Shown here: positions 8,963-17,678 of the stretch, piece after piece
How the letters are laid out: each line of letters begins with the position of its first letter
Numbering within the stretch: the first letter of the stretch is position 1
Assembly: GCA_964498835.1 (NCBI GenBank)
Contig: CAZCIX010000005.1
Span: forward strand, 1-64,000
DNA: 64,000 bases
Source: JAGKXB01 sp964498835
GTDB taxonomy: Bacteria > Pseudomonadota > Gammaproteobacteria > Burkholderiales > Burkholderiaceae_D
Direction: 5' to 3'
The notes under the pieces: model-generated
What the model was told of the DNA's origin: nothing
The model's database searches: none
Seen by the model: only the letters and a program-made list of their open reading frames with translations
Program-made: the position numbers and the translations under genes

Positions 8963-9964
8963 TTACATTGCCTCAAACAAATATTTGCTGTGATGCCGGT
9001 CATAGCCAGTCACCCGTAACACCTTCTTGACCAAACGCCGCCTCTGGCCAGTTGTCTCCTTTTCGATATAAACCAACACATTGATTGCCTTTGCGAGCGA
9101 CCAAGGCCTTACTCGCTTGCCAGGATCTTCTTCGATCAAATCTTCGATACGTGGCAAACCATCTTCGGCAGAGTCTGCGTGGACCGTGCCTACGCCTCCA
9201 GGGTGTCCAGTGCCCCACGCCTTGACGAGAACATGGGCCTCAGGGCCACGAACCTCGCCAACGACGATGCGAACCGGACTGCGCCGCATCGTGTGACGCA
9301 GCAGGTACGTCATGTCGAAATCTTTGGTGGAAATAAAAGATTCCACATTAGGCGCTTTGCATTGCACCTCGTCCGTATCCTGAATCATCACAACACGATC
9401 CAGCGGCGTGCGTTTTGCAACGCCATCCAAAATCGCATTCAGCAAAGTTGTTTTACCAGAGCCAGTGCCACCGATTACCAAGATGTTCAGCTTTTCGTCA
9501 ATCGCGTGGTGAATTGCTTGCATCTGCTCCCCGGTCATCGTGCCGTTCTCAACATACTCTTCGAGGGTGAAAATCGTCATTGGCTTCTTACGGATGTTGA
9601 AGCTCGCGTTCGTGGAAATTGGTGGCACAGAACCGGCGAAGCGGCTCCCGTCCAAAGGAAGCAAGCCTTCGATTATCGGCTGCTGCTGGTTCACAACCAT
9701 CTTGAGTAACGCGGCAGTCGTGGTCATAACGCGCATAGCCTGCTCCGGCAGAATCGTAGCCTCTTCCCGTTCCATGCCTCGCCCAAACCGCTCGACCCAA
9801 ATCGATCCATCTGAGTTGACCACCACCTCGGTAGTAGTACGCTCATCCAACGCGGCACATATGACTTGTCCTAAATCGCGGCGCAGTTGTACTTTCAGCC
9901 GCTCAGATCCCTCTTCCCGCATAGACGCAGCCGATCGGCCCAGCTCCATTACACCACCACTCAT
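8963..9964 (-). CDS. virB11: VirB11 T4SS hexameric ATPase
   Basis: A 333-aa cytoplasmic ATPase. GAGGG lies 6 bp before the ATG. It has the VirB11/TrbB N-terminal domain (ERTTTEVVVNSDGSIWVERFG), Walker A GGTGSGKTT near residue 165, the Asp-box MIQDTDEV, the Walker B/arginine region RIVVGEVRGPEA and the His-box HPGGVGTVHAD. VirB11 switches the VirB4 machine between pilus making and DNA transfer. It is the first gene of the T4SS operon and faces the plus-strand PilL-like gene across a shared promoter region. Confidence 0.95.
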   Translation of the reverse strand: MSGGVMELGRSAASMREEGSERLKVQLRRDLGQVICAALDERTTTEVVVNSDGSIWVERFGRGMEREEATILPEQAMRVMTTTAALLKMVVNQQQPIIEGLLPLDGSRFAGSVPPISTNASFNIRKKPMTIFTLEEYVENGTMTGEQMQAIHHAIDEKLNILVIGGTGSGKTTLLNAILDGVAKRTPLDRVVMIQDTDEVQCKAPNVESFISTKDFDMTYLLRHTMRRSPVRIVVGEVRGPEAHVLVKAWGTGHPGGVGTVHADSAEDGLPRIEDLIEEDPGKRVRPWSLAKAINVLVYIEKETTGQRRRLVKKVLRVTGYDRHHSKYLFEAM

Positions 9965-10119
9965 TGAACACCCTCATTGACTGAACTACGGCATATCAAA
10001 ACAAAGAAATATGATTTTTTCAAAGTATAATGCTATTATAATATCAGTTGCAACAAGTTTTCTTTTGATTTCCAACGTCGGAAATTGCGGCGTGACTTTT
10101 CCGGGGAGTTATAGTTCTT
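9965..10119. promoter_or_regulatory. Divergent promoter region between virB11 and the PilL-like gene
   Basis: A 155-bp region between two diverging transcription units. It contains two TATAAT hexamers (10026-10031 and 10037-10042) in an AT-rich block, and one full 16-bp palindrome (10069-10084). The layout is what is expected for a promoter region under control of a repressor that binds the palindrome. No strong ribosome site lies immediately before the ATG at 10120; GGGGAG is 11 bp upstream. Confidence 0.6.
10069..10084. repeat. 16-bp palindrome TTTCCAACGTCGGAAA (virB/pilL promoter)
   Basis: Copy 2, a full match. It is 36 bp before the ATG of the plus-strand PilL-like gene and about 105 bp before virB11, so it could control both. 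Confidence 0.9.
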
Positions 10120-11139
10120 ATGAAACACACTGCTGTAGGCGTCACCTTCCTAGCGTCAATAATCATCACACCCGCTACGAATGCTGCTTTCACTGTTGAC
10201 GAAGGCGCTACGCGTCAAACTACGCTTACAACCATGCAAATGATCCCTTCCTCAATGCAAACGCAAGAAATCATGTTGGATGTAATTTTCGTGCCACGTC
10301 GCTCGTGGATGGCGATTACAGGAAAGAATGCTCTCAAAGAATCGCTAGAAGAGATTAAACTGTCAAATGAAGTACGAATTACGACCTACCAAATGCAACC
10401 TGCCAGTTCGGCGATACAAAAGCTACGTGGCAACACCATTAAACAATGGCTGACTTCCAACGGCATTCCTCTATCTAGAATCACAGTCGTCGAGTCAATG
10501 GAACCCTATGCCGAAGACCCAAGCAACAACACCGCGACACTTACGCTCGTCCAACGCAAATCTCAGCCAGCACCACAGTATTCTGCATCAGCACAATACG
10601 CGAGCACACTGCAGCAGCGCCCTTCTCGTCCTTACCAGCAAGAACAGCCGCAGGTAACACCACCCTCGTATCAGCCTGCTGTGTGCGCCAAAGAAACAGA
10701 ACAACGAAGTGCGCAATTCATCAATGATGACAAAGTGCGCTTGACCCTCGCACAAAAAATCATCTCGATGGCACAGAACAAGCTGGTCAAGCCTGAAGAT
10801 GCGCTAAAGATGCTCTCTGAAATTCTGAAAATGCAGGAGGGAACCACAATGCCGACGACACTTTCGTCTGCCACAGAAAACGCGGCAATCACGGACTTGC
10901 CGCGCACCTGGACACTCGACAATAAAAAAACCTTGCGCGAAAACATAGAAGAATGGGCACGCATCGCCAAATGGGAGTTGCTGGACTGGCGCTCTACTAC
11001 AATCTTTGAATTTCCCTATGCAACCCTTAACGGCACATTTCTCGATGTACTTGGCCAACTAGCAAAGGGAGTACCATCACTCGATTTTAATGCTAACCGC
11101 TCTACAAAATCTCTCACGGTTATTGATGCTGGTAAGTGA
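10120..11139 (+). CDS. pilL: PilL-like protein with C-terminal TcpQ domain
   Basis: A 339-aa exported protein. Residues 1-23 form a signal peptide ending at TNAAF. An N-terminal domain (about 30-150) is followed by a Pro/Gln/Ser-rich linker (about 150-190). The C-terminal 80 residues (PRTWTLDNKKTLRENIEEWAR to SLTVIDAGK) match the TcpQ pattern found in PilL of R64-type thin pili, where it binds the secretin at the outer membrane. It is separated from, and opposite to, the main pil operon, which starts with its own TcpQ protein. A duplicate or specialised secretin partner is possible. Confidence 0.75.
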   Translation: MKHTAVGVTFLASIIITPATNAAFTVDEGATRQTTLTTMQMIPSSMQTQEIMLDVIFVPRRSWMAITGKNALKESLEEIKLSNEVRITTYQMQPASSAIQKLRGNTIKQWLTSNGIPLSRITVVESMEPYAEDPSNNTATLTLVQRKSQPAPQYSASAQYASTLQQRPSRPYQQEQPQVTPPSYQPAVCAKETEQRSAQFINDDKVRLTLAQKIISMAQNKLVKPEDALKMLSEILKMQEGTTMPTTLSSATENAAITDLPRTWTLDNKKTLRENIEEWARIAKWELLDWRSTTIFEFPYATLNGTFLDVLGQLAKGVPSLDFNANRSTKSLTVIDAGK

Positions 11140-11298
11140 GTAGAGACTCCACTACAAAATTCAGTCCTTTTAGTTTTTGCTTGATGCGTTCATTATCCTA
11201 GATACAACTTCCGTCAATAGTCGGCTGCTATTTCTGCTCAGAGAAAGGAAAATAAACGGGATGAACCCCGTCCTACTATAAGCAGAGACACTTTACCG

Positions 11299-11541
11299 AT
11301 GAATCACAACCAGGCGTTTGGGAAAGCGCTACGAGAACAGCGAACAGCAAAAAAGCTTTCACAGGACGCACTAGCATACGACGCAGGCCTAGACCGCACT
11401 TACATCTCAGTCTTAGAGTTAGGCACGAAATCCCCTACTCTCGATACAATCTTTACTCTTTGCATCGCCCTCAATTGTTCCCTCTCAATTCTGGCACAAC
11501 GAACCGAAGAAATTCTTGCTTCGTCATCGTCAAATGACTGA
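11299..11541 (+). CDS. Small XRE-family transcription regulator
   Basis: An 80-aa protein that is almost entirely a Cro/C1-type helix-turn-helix: FGKALREQRTAKKLSQDALA, then AGLDRTYISVLELGTKSPT. It follows the PilL-like gene by 160 bp and converges with the last gene of the pil operon. Proteins of this size and type usually repress their own promoter; here the target may be the pil genes. A short GC-rich hairpin (CGGGATGAACCCCG, about 11256-11270) lies upstream of its start. Confidence 0.85.
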   Translation: MNHNQAFGKALREQRTAKKLSQDALAYDAGLDRTYISVLELGTKSPTLDTIFTLCIALNCSLSILAQRTEEILASSSSND

Positions 11542-11598
11542 TGCTGATAAGTCGCTCCAAAACGAAGAATAAATGAGAACCCCTATCCATTCAACAAA

Positions 11599-13092
11599 TC
11601 AATGATTCTTGTACGCTGCCAACGCCTTACGTACTTGTTGCATCACGCCGCGCCAACCCTCGCTTCTGTTCTGCCTAAATATCCGCATGGACGGATACCA
11701 CGGGCTATCAGTCCTCTCATGCAGCCATCGCCAATCGCTGTTAATCGAAATCAGTAGCCACACTTCTTTACCAAGCGATCCAGCGAGGTGTGCTACTCCT
11801 GTGTCAACCGTTATTACCAAATCCATGCACTCAATGAGCGCTCCAGTATCCGCAAAATCTTTCAGCTCATCGCCAAAGTACCTGTAACCGCGCTTGGCAA
11901 GCTCGCCAGCATCAGACTCACGCACTTCCTTCTGAATGCTAAATGTCTCAAAAAAGCTATCTAATTCAATGAAATCTGCAAGCTGGATAGAGCGTTGTGC
12001 ATCCATCCAGTATTCGGCCCTACCCGACCATGCTACGCCAATCCGTGGCCGCTGCCGCTGACCTACCAAGCCCTCCCACTGTGTGCGCCGTTCGACCGGC
12101 ACTTGGAAGCAGCCATCCGCAGATGGGATCGTGTTCAATTCCAGCTCTAAGATGTGCGGCAAGCTCAATAGCGGAACCTGAAAATCGACCAAACCAGGAT
12201 CATCATACTTACGAATGAGTCGCGCGTATTGAGAAAGTGGAGCCATAACAGGCAATAGGCTTTCATGCACTTCAAACACGATTTCACAATTTTTATCCTT
12301 CAACGGCTTCAGCAATCGGCAAAACTGAATGCAGTCTCCTAAACCTTGTTCCTGATGAACCAGGATGGTCCGGCCTGCTATTCTGAGCTGGCGAGTTAAC
12401 GCCGGTATATCCTTGTGTCTCTGCATTCCGCTCATGGTTGTAGCCCAGCGCGCCTCATATCGAGACCAACCCTCTTTGAAATAACCAAATTTCAGCAGCA
12501 GCTTTCCATAACTAAAGTTGCATGTGGCATCGCGTGGCGACCTTTTTAATGCCATTTTATAAAACAGCATAGCCTCTTCGTAACGATCCAGACATGCTAG
12601 AGCACCTGCGAGATTTCCAGCTGCATTTTCATGATCGGGATCGAGCCGTAATGCTGTTCTGAAGGCTTCAGCAGCTCCTTCGTAGTCCAGTAACGCAAAA
12701 AGTCCTGATCCACGGGCGTTGTGGGCATTTGCGTCGTTCTGATTGACTTGCAATGCACGCTCACTCCACTGCACGGCTTCTTGGTTTCTATGTAGCAGTC
12801 GATACAGAACCGCAAGGTTCGTCAAAGCAGCTCCAAGATTAGGGTTGACATCAATCGCTGCGAGCAAAAGGCGTTCCGCGCGTCCAGCTAGGCCTTGTCT
12901 CAGTGCTATCGTTCCTAAGTCACACAGCGCGTAGTCGATGGCCCACCCTTTGCTCAAAGCGACACCGTACATCTCTGCTGCCTCATCCAACAGGCCGGCA
13001 GCTTGCTTCTGACGCGCGGCCTGAAAATGCTCGTTACACAGGGCGTTTTCCGCTTGTATTTCATCCTCAGTCATCTTGTCCTGCTTTCCCAT
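11599..13092 (-). CDS. TPR-repeat protein with glycosyltransferase-like C-terminal domain
   Basis: A protein of about 497 aa. ATG 13092 has AGGG in place upstream; two more in-frame starts lie at 13095 and 13098. Residues about 15-230 are tandem TPR repeats (for example AALTNLAVLYRLLHRNQEAVQW and AAGNLAGALACLDRYEEAMLF). Residues about 250-490 resemble the glycosyltransferase domain found after TPRs in bacterial SPINDLY/GT-like proteins: TILVHQEQGLGD, RPRIGVAWSG, and DLVITVDTGVAHLAGSLGKEVWLL. It is the last gene of the pilus operon, 4-11 bp after the glycine-rich exported protein. It may glycosylate pilin or that exported protein; this role is inferred from position. Confidence 0.75.
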   Translation of the reverse strand: MGKQDKMTEDEIQAENALCNEHFQAARQKQAAGLLDEAAEMYGVALSKGWAIDYALCDLGTIALRQGLAGRAERLLLAAIDVNPNLGAALTNLAVLYRLLHRNQEAVQWSERALQVNQNDANAHNARGSGLFALLDYEGAAEAFRTALRLDPDHENAAGNLAGALACLDRYEEAMLFYKMALKRSPRDATCNFSYGKLLLKFGYFKEGWSRYEARWATTMSGMQRHKDIPALTRQLRIAGRTILVHQEQGLGDCIQFCRLLKPLKDKNCEIVFEVHESLLPVMAPLSQYARLIRKYDDPGLVDFQVPLLSLPHILELELNTIPSADGCFQVPVERRTQWEGLVGQRQRPRIGVAWSGRAEYWMDAQRSIQLADFIELDSFFETFSIQKEVRESDAGELAKRGYRYFGDELKDFADTGALIECMDLVITVDTGVAHLAGSLGKEVWLLISINSDWRWLHERTDSPWYPSMRIFRQNRSEGWRGVMQQVRKALAAYKNH

Positions 13093-13102
13093 CATCACCC
13101 TA

Positions 13103-14263
13103 TCAGTACCACACTTTCACATAGCCGTTACCATTGGCGTTACCTGCGGAAGTACCACCAGTCGAACAGCTCGGCCCTGCCCCATTGCCACCGTAACCAC
13201 CCGCAAAACCGCCATCACCAGCACCACCACCTACATTACCCCGAGTACCCCCTCCGCCACCACCACCGCCTGAGTAGTTACCAGACGTGCCACAGCTACC
13301 ACCCGATGTGCCTGCTGTGCCAGAATTGCCACCTACACCACCGCAAGAAAGGCCGGCATTGTACGACATCGCACCTCCTGTTCCGGCTATACCAGGATTG
13401 CCAGTGCCTGACGGGCCGCCAGCACTGCCACCACCACCACCGTACGAGTTATCAGCCGCACCATTAGCTCCGGCACCTCCATTAGCACCACTATTGCCGG
13501 CACCACCACCTCCCCCCCCTCCTGCTAAAGAACTCCAATCCCCACCAGCACCACCAGCACCACCACCACCAACACCACCTGAATTAACACCTTTACCCGC
13601 AGCACCTCCGCCGCTCGGCGCAACACCACCTAAAGCACCAGCACTTCCAGAACCGCCACCGCCACCACCACCGCACGCGGACGCAACAACCGTACCATTG
13701 ACAATTAAAGCGCTTCCACCGCCGCCGACTCCTCCACTACCGCCCTTGCTTTGCCCTGAAGGGGCGATTCCTCCCCCAGCTCCCCCAGAACCACCACAGT
13801 ATCCCATCGGAGTGGCCCCACACGATGTGTAGGAACCATTGGACATAGCGCCCGAACCTACAGACCCAATAGCATAGTTTAATGTGATAGTTTGACCGGC
13901 AGGGAATAACAAATATTGAGTATTGACCTGGCCGCCACTTCCCGATCCACCGTTTGTGCCACCGCCGGTCCCACCACCAGCTCCTGCGATTTGCACCTTC
14001 AAACAGTTGATTGTCGATGGTAGGTTAAAACTCCCTGTACCAGCAGTAGAGATCGTTTGCGAGTTTAAGAACAACCGCGTGTTATCACACGGCAAATTGG
14101 TTAGCGTTCCGTTAAAGTTACTGCCACTACTACCAGAGCTGGCCGGCGGGAAGTAAATGTACGCAGCATTAGAACCCGGCGTTACCACGACAGGCGCTGC
14201 ATGCACGAAGGCAACAGCTGCTAGCAACAGCGTCACTCCTAGGCTTCGAATCCAGTTTTTCAT
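13103..14263 (-). CDS. Glycine-rich exported protein at the end of the pilus operon
   Basis: A 386-aa protein with a signal peptide (MKNWIRSLGVTLLLAAVAFVHAAP). Residues about 30-95 form a compact domain with a cysteine pair. Residues about 95-370 are extremely rich in glycine, with serine, alanine and asparagine, and many runs of GGGG. The end is GYVKVWY, like the close of glycine-rich domains of phage tail fibres and surface adhesins. Lying between the PilT-like ATPase and the TPR/glycosyltransferase gene, it is a good candidate for a pilus-tip or surface adhesin. The plus strand opposite it holds a spurious proline-rich frame. Confidence 0.7.
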   Translation of the reverse strand: MKNWIRSLGVTLLLAAVAFVHAAPVVVTPGSNAAYIYFPPASSGSSGSNFNGTLTNLPCDNTRLFLNSQTISTAGTGSFNLPSTINCLKVQIAGAGGGTGGGTNGGSGSGGQVNTQYLLFPAGQTITLNYAIGSVGSGAMSNGSYTSCGATPMGYCGGSGGAGGGIAPSGQSKGGSGGVGGGGSALIVNGTVVASACGGGGGGGSGSAGALGGVAPSGGGAAGKGVNSGGVGGGGAGGAGGDWSSLAGGGGGGGAGNSGANGGAGANGAADNSYGGGGGSAGGPSGTGNPGIAGTGGAMSYNAGLSCGGVGGNSGTAGTSGGSCGTSGNYSGGGGGGGGTRGNVGGGAGDGGFAGGYGGNGAGPSCSTGGTSAGNANGNGYVKVWY

Positions 14264-14275
14264 CCTATCGATTCC

Positions 14276-15496
14276 TTATTTGCGTTGTTGAGTTACTAGC
14301 TTTTGCAGCTCGATTTTTTCTTCGACTGTAGTCACTACCGCCAAAGAACTGAGCGCGTCCACTAGGTCGTCGCTAATGAGCCTCTTGAGCGACTTCACCA
14401 TTGGCAAAGCAAAATCGACTTCGGTCGAAACAATGTCGTGCTCCAGCTTCGAAAGCTTTTGCTGACCATCGTCGCCCGATGCGCTACTCACGATGGCCTG
14501 CACGACTTGCTGGTTTGTGCAGTCAACAAATTCACTCGCCAGATGGTTTTTGCCGGTATCACCTTTGTCACGTACCAAAGCCTGCGCTACGACTCCACGC
14601 AGTAAGTACGCGAGCGTTTGCATATCAGCTTGACTATCGGACAAATAAGCCAACATCTTGCGAATAGCAGTCACCGCAGTAGGAGCATGCATACTTGCCA
14701 AAACTAAGTGTCCAGACTCTGTTGCCCTCATCGCAGCCTTCATCGTTTCCGCGTCGCGGATTTCGCCGATCAAGATTACATCTGGAACGAAGCGCAAAGC
14801 GTCACGCACACCGTCTGCGAACGTGTTCACGTCAATACCTAGTTCCCGCTGATTAATGATGCATTTCTTCCGCTCATGCATAAATTCCACAGGGTCTTCG
14901 ATGGTCAAGATGTTGCCAAAGCGATTTTCATTCAATTCATTGACCATCGCCGCAAGCGTTGTGCTTTTGCCTGATCCAGTCGGCCCGGTAACGATAATCA
15001 TGCCCCGGTGCGCCGCATTCAACATGCGTTCGACTTGGAACGGCAGCCCGAGCGATTCGATGGACTTTGGCACTTCCGATAGCGGCCGGATGACCAAGCC
15101 GATAGCCTCGCCCATCTGTTGTTTCTGTACTGTCACACGGACACGGTACGTAACCGCCTCACCGTCCACCAGATCCGACAGATTCATGGCTGGATGCAGC
15201 GAACCGAGCTTGTGAAGGTTATCACGCCACTGAAGCCCGTCCTTTTTCCTAGGGTTCTGCTCTTCTTCGCCGACGAAAATTCCATTCAAAAAAGCCACGA
15301 TCTGCGAATGCTGGGCTTCAACGGGTTGATCTTCAATGCGAGCCTCCACCCACTTGTATGGCGACTGACGCAGCATGATTGACATCCCCGATGCGATATG
15401 AATGTCCGTAAACGGCACGCCCGCCGATAGCAGCCTGAATACGATGTCACTCAACTTGAGTGCTGGTTGATTTTGCATTTGATCAATAATTTCCAT
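14276..15496 (-). CDS. PilT-like type IV pilus ATPase
   Basis: A 406-aa secretion ATPase of the PilT/DotB group. Walker A is GPTGSGKST, the Asp-box is TIEDPVEFMHE, Walker B is DVILIGEIRDAETM and the His-box is GHLVLASMHAP; all are intact. The N-terminal part (LSDIVFRLLSAGVPFTDIHIASG) matches PilT family proteins. PilT ATPases power pilus retraction or a late step in pilus dynamics. The protein has about 50 residues after the usual PilT end. It is the second PilT-like ATPase in this operon; the other lacks its His-box. Confidence 0.88.
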   Translation of the reverse strand: MEIIDQMQNQPALKLSDIVFRLLSAGVPFTDIHIASGMSIMLRQSPYKWVEARIEDQPVEAQHSQIVAFLNGIFVGEEEQNPRKKDGLQWRDNLHKLGSLHPAMNLSDLVDGEAVTYRVRVTVQKQQMGEAIGLVIRPLSEVPKSIESLGLPFQVERMLNAAHRGMIIVTGPTGSGKSTTLAAMVNELNENRFGNILTIEDPVEFMHERKKCIINQRELGIDVNTFADGVRDALRFVPDVILIGEIRDAETMKAAMRATESGHLVLASMHAPTAVTAIRKMLAYLSDSQADMQTLAYLLRGVVAQALVRDKGDTGKNHLASEFVDCTNQQVVQAIVSSASGDDGQQKLSKLEHDIVSTEVDFALPMVKSLKRLISDDLVDALSSLAVVTTVEEKIELQKLVTQQRK

Positions 15497-15507
15497 ACGC
15501 TACGCAC

Positions 15508-16206
15508 TCAATTAATAAAATCGCTAAGGTTCACCGCCCACGTCTTGCCGCAGGCCTGTTTCATCGTACCGTTGTACTTGCATGTGCCGTAGTCCGCGCC
15601 GGCCGGTACATAGCCTCCCGTTGCACCCAAAGCGTCACGCCCGGCCTTCAGTTCCGCAGCCGCCCGTTTCGGGTCGCCATTAAAGGACACGCTGCCACTT
15701 GTCATTACATTGCCGTCACTCACTGGGGCGAACACAACCAGCATTTCGTCACCGCCAGTGGGGACCGGCACTGCATCAGTGCTCACCACTTGACGCACAA
15801 TCGCCACATGGCGACCACCGTACAGGTCGACGCTCGAACTACTAGGCCAGAGGCCTTTCGCCCGCAGCAGCGTGCCATCGAAGGCGCATGTGCGCTTCGT
15901 CGTGTTTGTAGCAACCGTACCACCCGAACCATCAGCAGCGACATTCAGTAGGCAGTGAATCGCCGCCTTTGACGTATCACCGCCCATCGCGGCCTCGATG
16001 TCCGAACGGTTCGCGACGAAATACTGTGACGCCAGCGTTTGGAAGCTCACAATCTCTTCAGCCTTCACATGTCCCTGCGTCTGGTCGTCTCCGCGCGTTT
16101 GCAGCGCAATCACCGCCGTCAGCGCACCGAGCGCAAGGCCAATTGCGATCATTGTTTCAAGAACGGTGAAACCAGCTTGTTTTCGTAGTTTTTTCATCAC
16201 TGACAT
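15508..16206 (-). CDS. pilV: Minor type IV prepilin, PilV-like
   Basis: A 232-aa prepilin. The class III signal is KKLRKQAGFTVLETMIAIGLALGALTAV, with cleavage expected between G and F and Glu at +5. The mature protein has a large C-terminal domain with four cysteines. Size and place match a minor tip pilin of R64-type pili (PilV). No inverted segments or alternative C-terminal cassettes follow it, so there is no shufflon. It overlaps the end of pilM by about 10 bp. A prepilin peptidase gene is not in this window. Confidence 0.8.
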   Translation of the reverse strand: MSVMKKLRKQAGFTVLETMIAIGLALGALTAVIALQTRGDDQTQGHVKAEEIVSFQTLASQYFVANRSDIEAAMGGDTSKAAIHCLLNVAADGSGGTVATNTTKRTCAFDGTLLRAKGLWPSSSSVDLYGGRHVAIVRQVVSTDAVPVPTGGDEMLVVFAPVSDGNVMTSGSVSFNGDPKRAAAELKAGRDALGATGGYVPAGADYGTCKYNGTMKQACGKTWAVNLSDFIN

Positions 16207-16643
16207 TGCCCAGCCTTGCTTGTATCCGACGCACTTCCAACCACAAGATAGCTATTACCATTCAATGATGTCGTGACCATCGACGCTCCATTTTGGATCG
16301 CAAGCTGTTGAGCAATGCCCGCTGCGCGCTCGTCCATAGGCGTACATGCGACCCAAGTATTGTCACTCGCCACTACTACTTTCCAATTCAATGGCATATC
16401 CACGTTCCTAGCACCTGGCGGGACGCCGTTCGCCGTCTTGATCGAGTCCCAAGTCAGCGTCGCACTACCTGCCGAATAACCCTGCATATATTGACTTGCT
16501 GCGTACATGAACACCCGGTACTGATCGACCTGTGCGCTCGCTCCAATGACCGTATCGGGTGTTTCTGAAGCCCTGAGCCTTTCTGTGCTGGACATCGCAG
16601 TCACCATCAATACAATCAGGGCCAAAAAGAACGTGAGCTGCAT
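16197..16643 (-). CDS. pilM: PilM-like pilus biogenesis protein
   Basis: A 148-aa protein with an N-terminal membrane anchor (LTFFLALIVLMVTAMSS) and a small domain rich in hydroxyl and small residues. It resembles the R64 PilM protein of the thin pilus cluster, a short inner-membrane anchored protein of unclear job in pilus biogenesis (not the cytoplasmic PilM of twitching pili). It lies 3 bp after the ATPase gene and overlaps pilV. Confidence 0.7.
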   Translation of the reverse strand: MQLTFFLALIVLMVTAMSSTERLRASETPDTVIGASAQVDQYRVFMYAASQYMQGYSAGSATLTWDSIKTANGVPPGARNVDMPLNWKVVVASDNTWVACTPMDERAAGIAQQLAIQNGASMVTTSLNGNSYLVVGSASDTSKAGQCQ

Positions 16644-16645
16644 CC

Positions 16646-17605
16646 TTACAATCTCCCCGGCAAACTCATTTGGCTGCGAATTTGATTCCTTTGATACAGT
16701 ACCTCGTTGGCCAACTGCACCAATTGACCGCTGCGAATAATGTTGGCGACCTGCGGAGTACTATTGTCGCAAGTCAACATGTCGACCATGAATCGTTCAT
16801 TTTCGATCTTCTGATGCACCACCACGCGCAGAACGGCCGCGATGCTGGCCGCGTACTCGCGTCCGACGAGCTGGAAGAAGCTATCAATGCTCGTGATGAT
16901 GTCCGAACCAAAGCCAGTGCTGATGACCAGGAAACCATTGCTGGCTGCGCGCAACATTGCCCGCGCCGTATCTGCGTCACGAATTTCGCCGACATACAAA
17001 ATGACGCTTGTGCCTGTCGGCTGACTGCGCAGGACGCCACGCATGGATTCGGTCCAATCCGCTGCGTTATCTCCAGCCACCCACGTCTGCGTACAGTAGC
17101 CCTTACCATGCCATCCGTTCAACGGCAACTCGGGCGGATCTTCGACCGAGTACGCTACCCCGCCGTATTCCGTCAGACGACTTACGACGATGGCTGAGGC
17201 GGTCGTTGTCTTGCCCGATCCCGGTGCGCCTGCAATATGGATTAATCCACCGCCACGTAAATACTGTGACATTAAAATGGCTTTGTACGGCGCAGCCATT
17301 GGTAATGGCAGTGTATTCAAACTAGGCGGTTTCGACTGCATTTTCCTGAGCCGAAACCAAGTACCATCCACCGCCTGTTTATCTTTTCTGCCACGCCAGA
17401 ACATTCCATTGTTTTCCACCATGAAATCCGCCCTATCGATTCCATTGATTTTCTCCAGCAATTCCATCACAAGCGTCAACTCTCCTTCTTCCACCTGATA
17501 CGGAGCCCCATCGCGGTAAGCGATAGAATTTTTAGGCTGGTTCTGCTTGATGTGGATATCACTGAAAGCATCTATTTCTATCTTTACTTCTCTCAAATTG
17601 GTCAT
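16646..17605 (-). CDS. PilT-like ATPase lacking the His-box
   Basis: A 319-aa member of the GspE/PilT superfamily. Walker A GAPGSGKTT, an Asp-box-like VEDPPELP and Walker B ILYVGEIRDADTA are present. The usual His-box (LSTLHTND or similar) is replaced by ISTGFGSD, with no histidine. The N-terminal domain is short and divergent. It may be a regulatory or substitute retraction ATPase working with the second PilT-like protein at 14276-15496. It lies between the major pilin gene and pilM. Confidence 0.8.
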   Translation of the reverse strand: MTNLREVKIEIDAFSDIHIKQNQPKNSIAYRDGAPYQVEEGELTLVMELLEKINGIDRADFMVENNGMFWRGRKDKQAVDGTWFRLRKMQSKPPSLNTLPLPMAAPYKAILMSQYLRGGGLIHIAGAPGSGKTTTASAIVVSRLTEYGGVAYSVEDPPELPLNGWHGKGYCTQTWVAGDNAADWTESMRGVLRSQPTGTSVILYVGEIRDADTARAMLRAASNGFLVISTGFGSDIITSIDSFFQLVGREYAASIAAVLRVVVHQKIENERFMVDMLTCDNSTPQVANIIRSGQLVQLANEVLYQRNQIRSQMSLPGRL

Positions 17606-17678
17606 GTTCTCATCTAACTTTTAATGCCTGTTCTCGCAACCACCACTTAGTAATATCAAGTGACGGCCCTCGCCTCGC

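Noticed and set aside
13287..13832. Proline-rich open frame on the plus strand (181 aa)
   Set aside because: It is the exact antisense of the glycine-rich protein gene; glycine codons read backwards give proline. No ribosome site.
15508..16206. Possible shufflon at pilV
   Set aside because: No inverted 19-bp repeats, alternative C-terminal cassettes or Rci recombinase are next to it. The resolvase at 42290 is far away and of the serine type.
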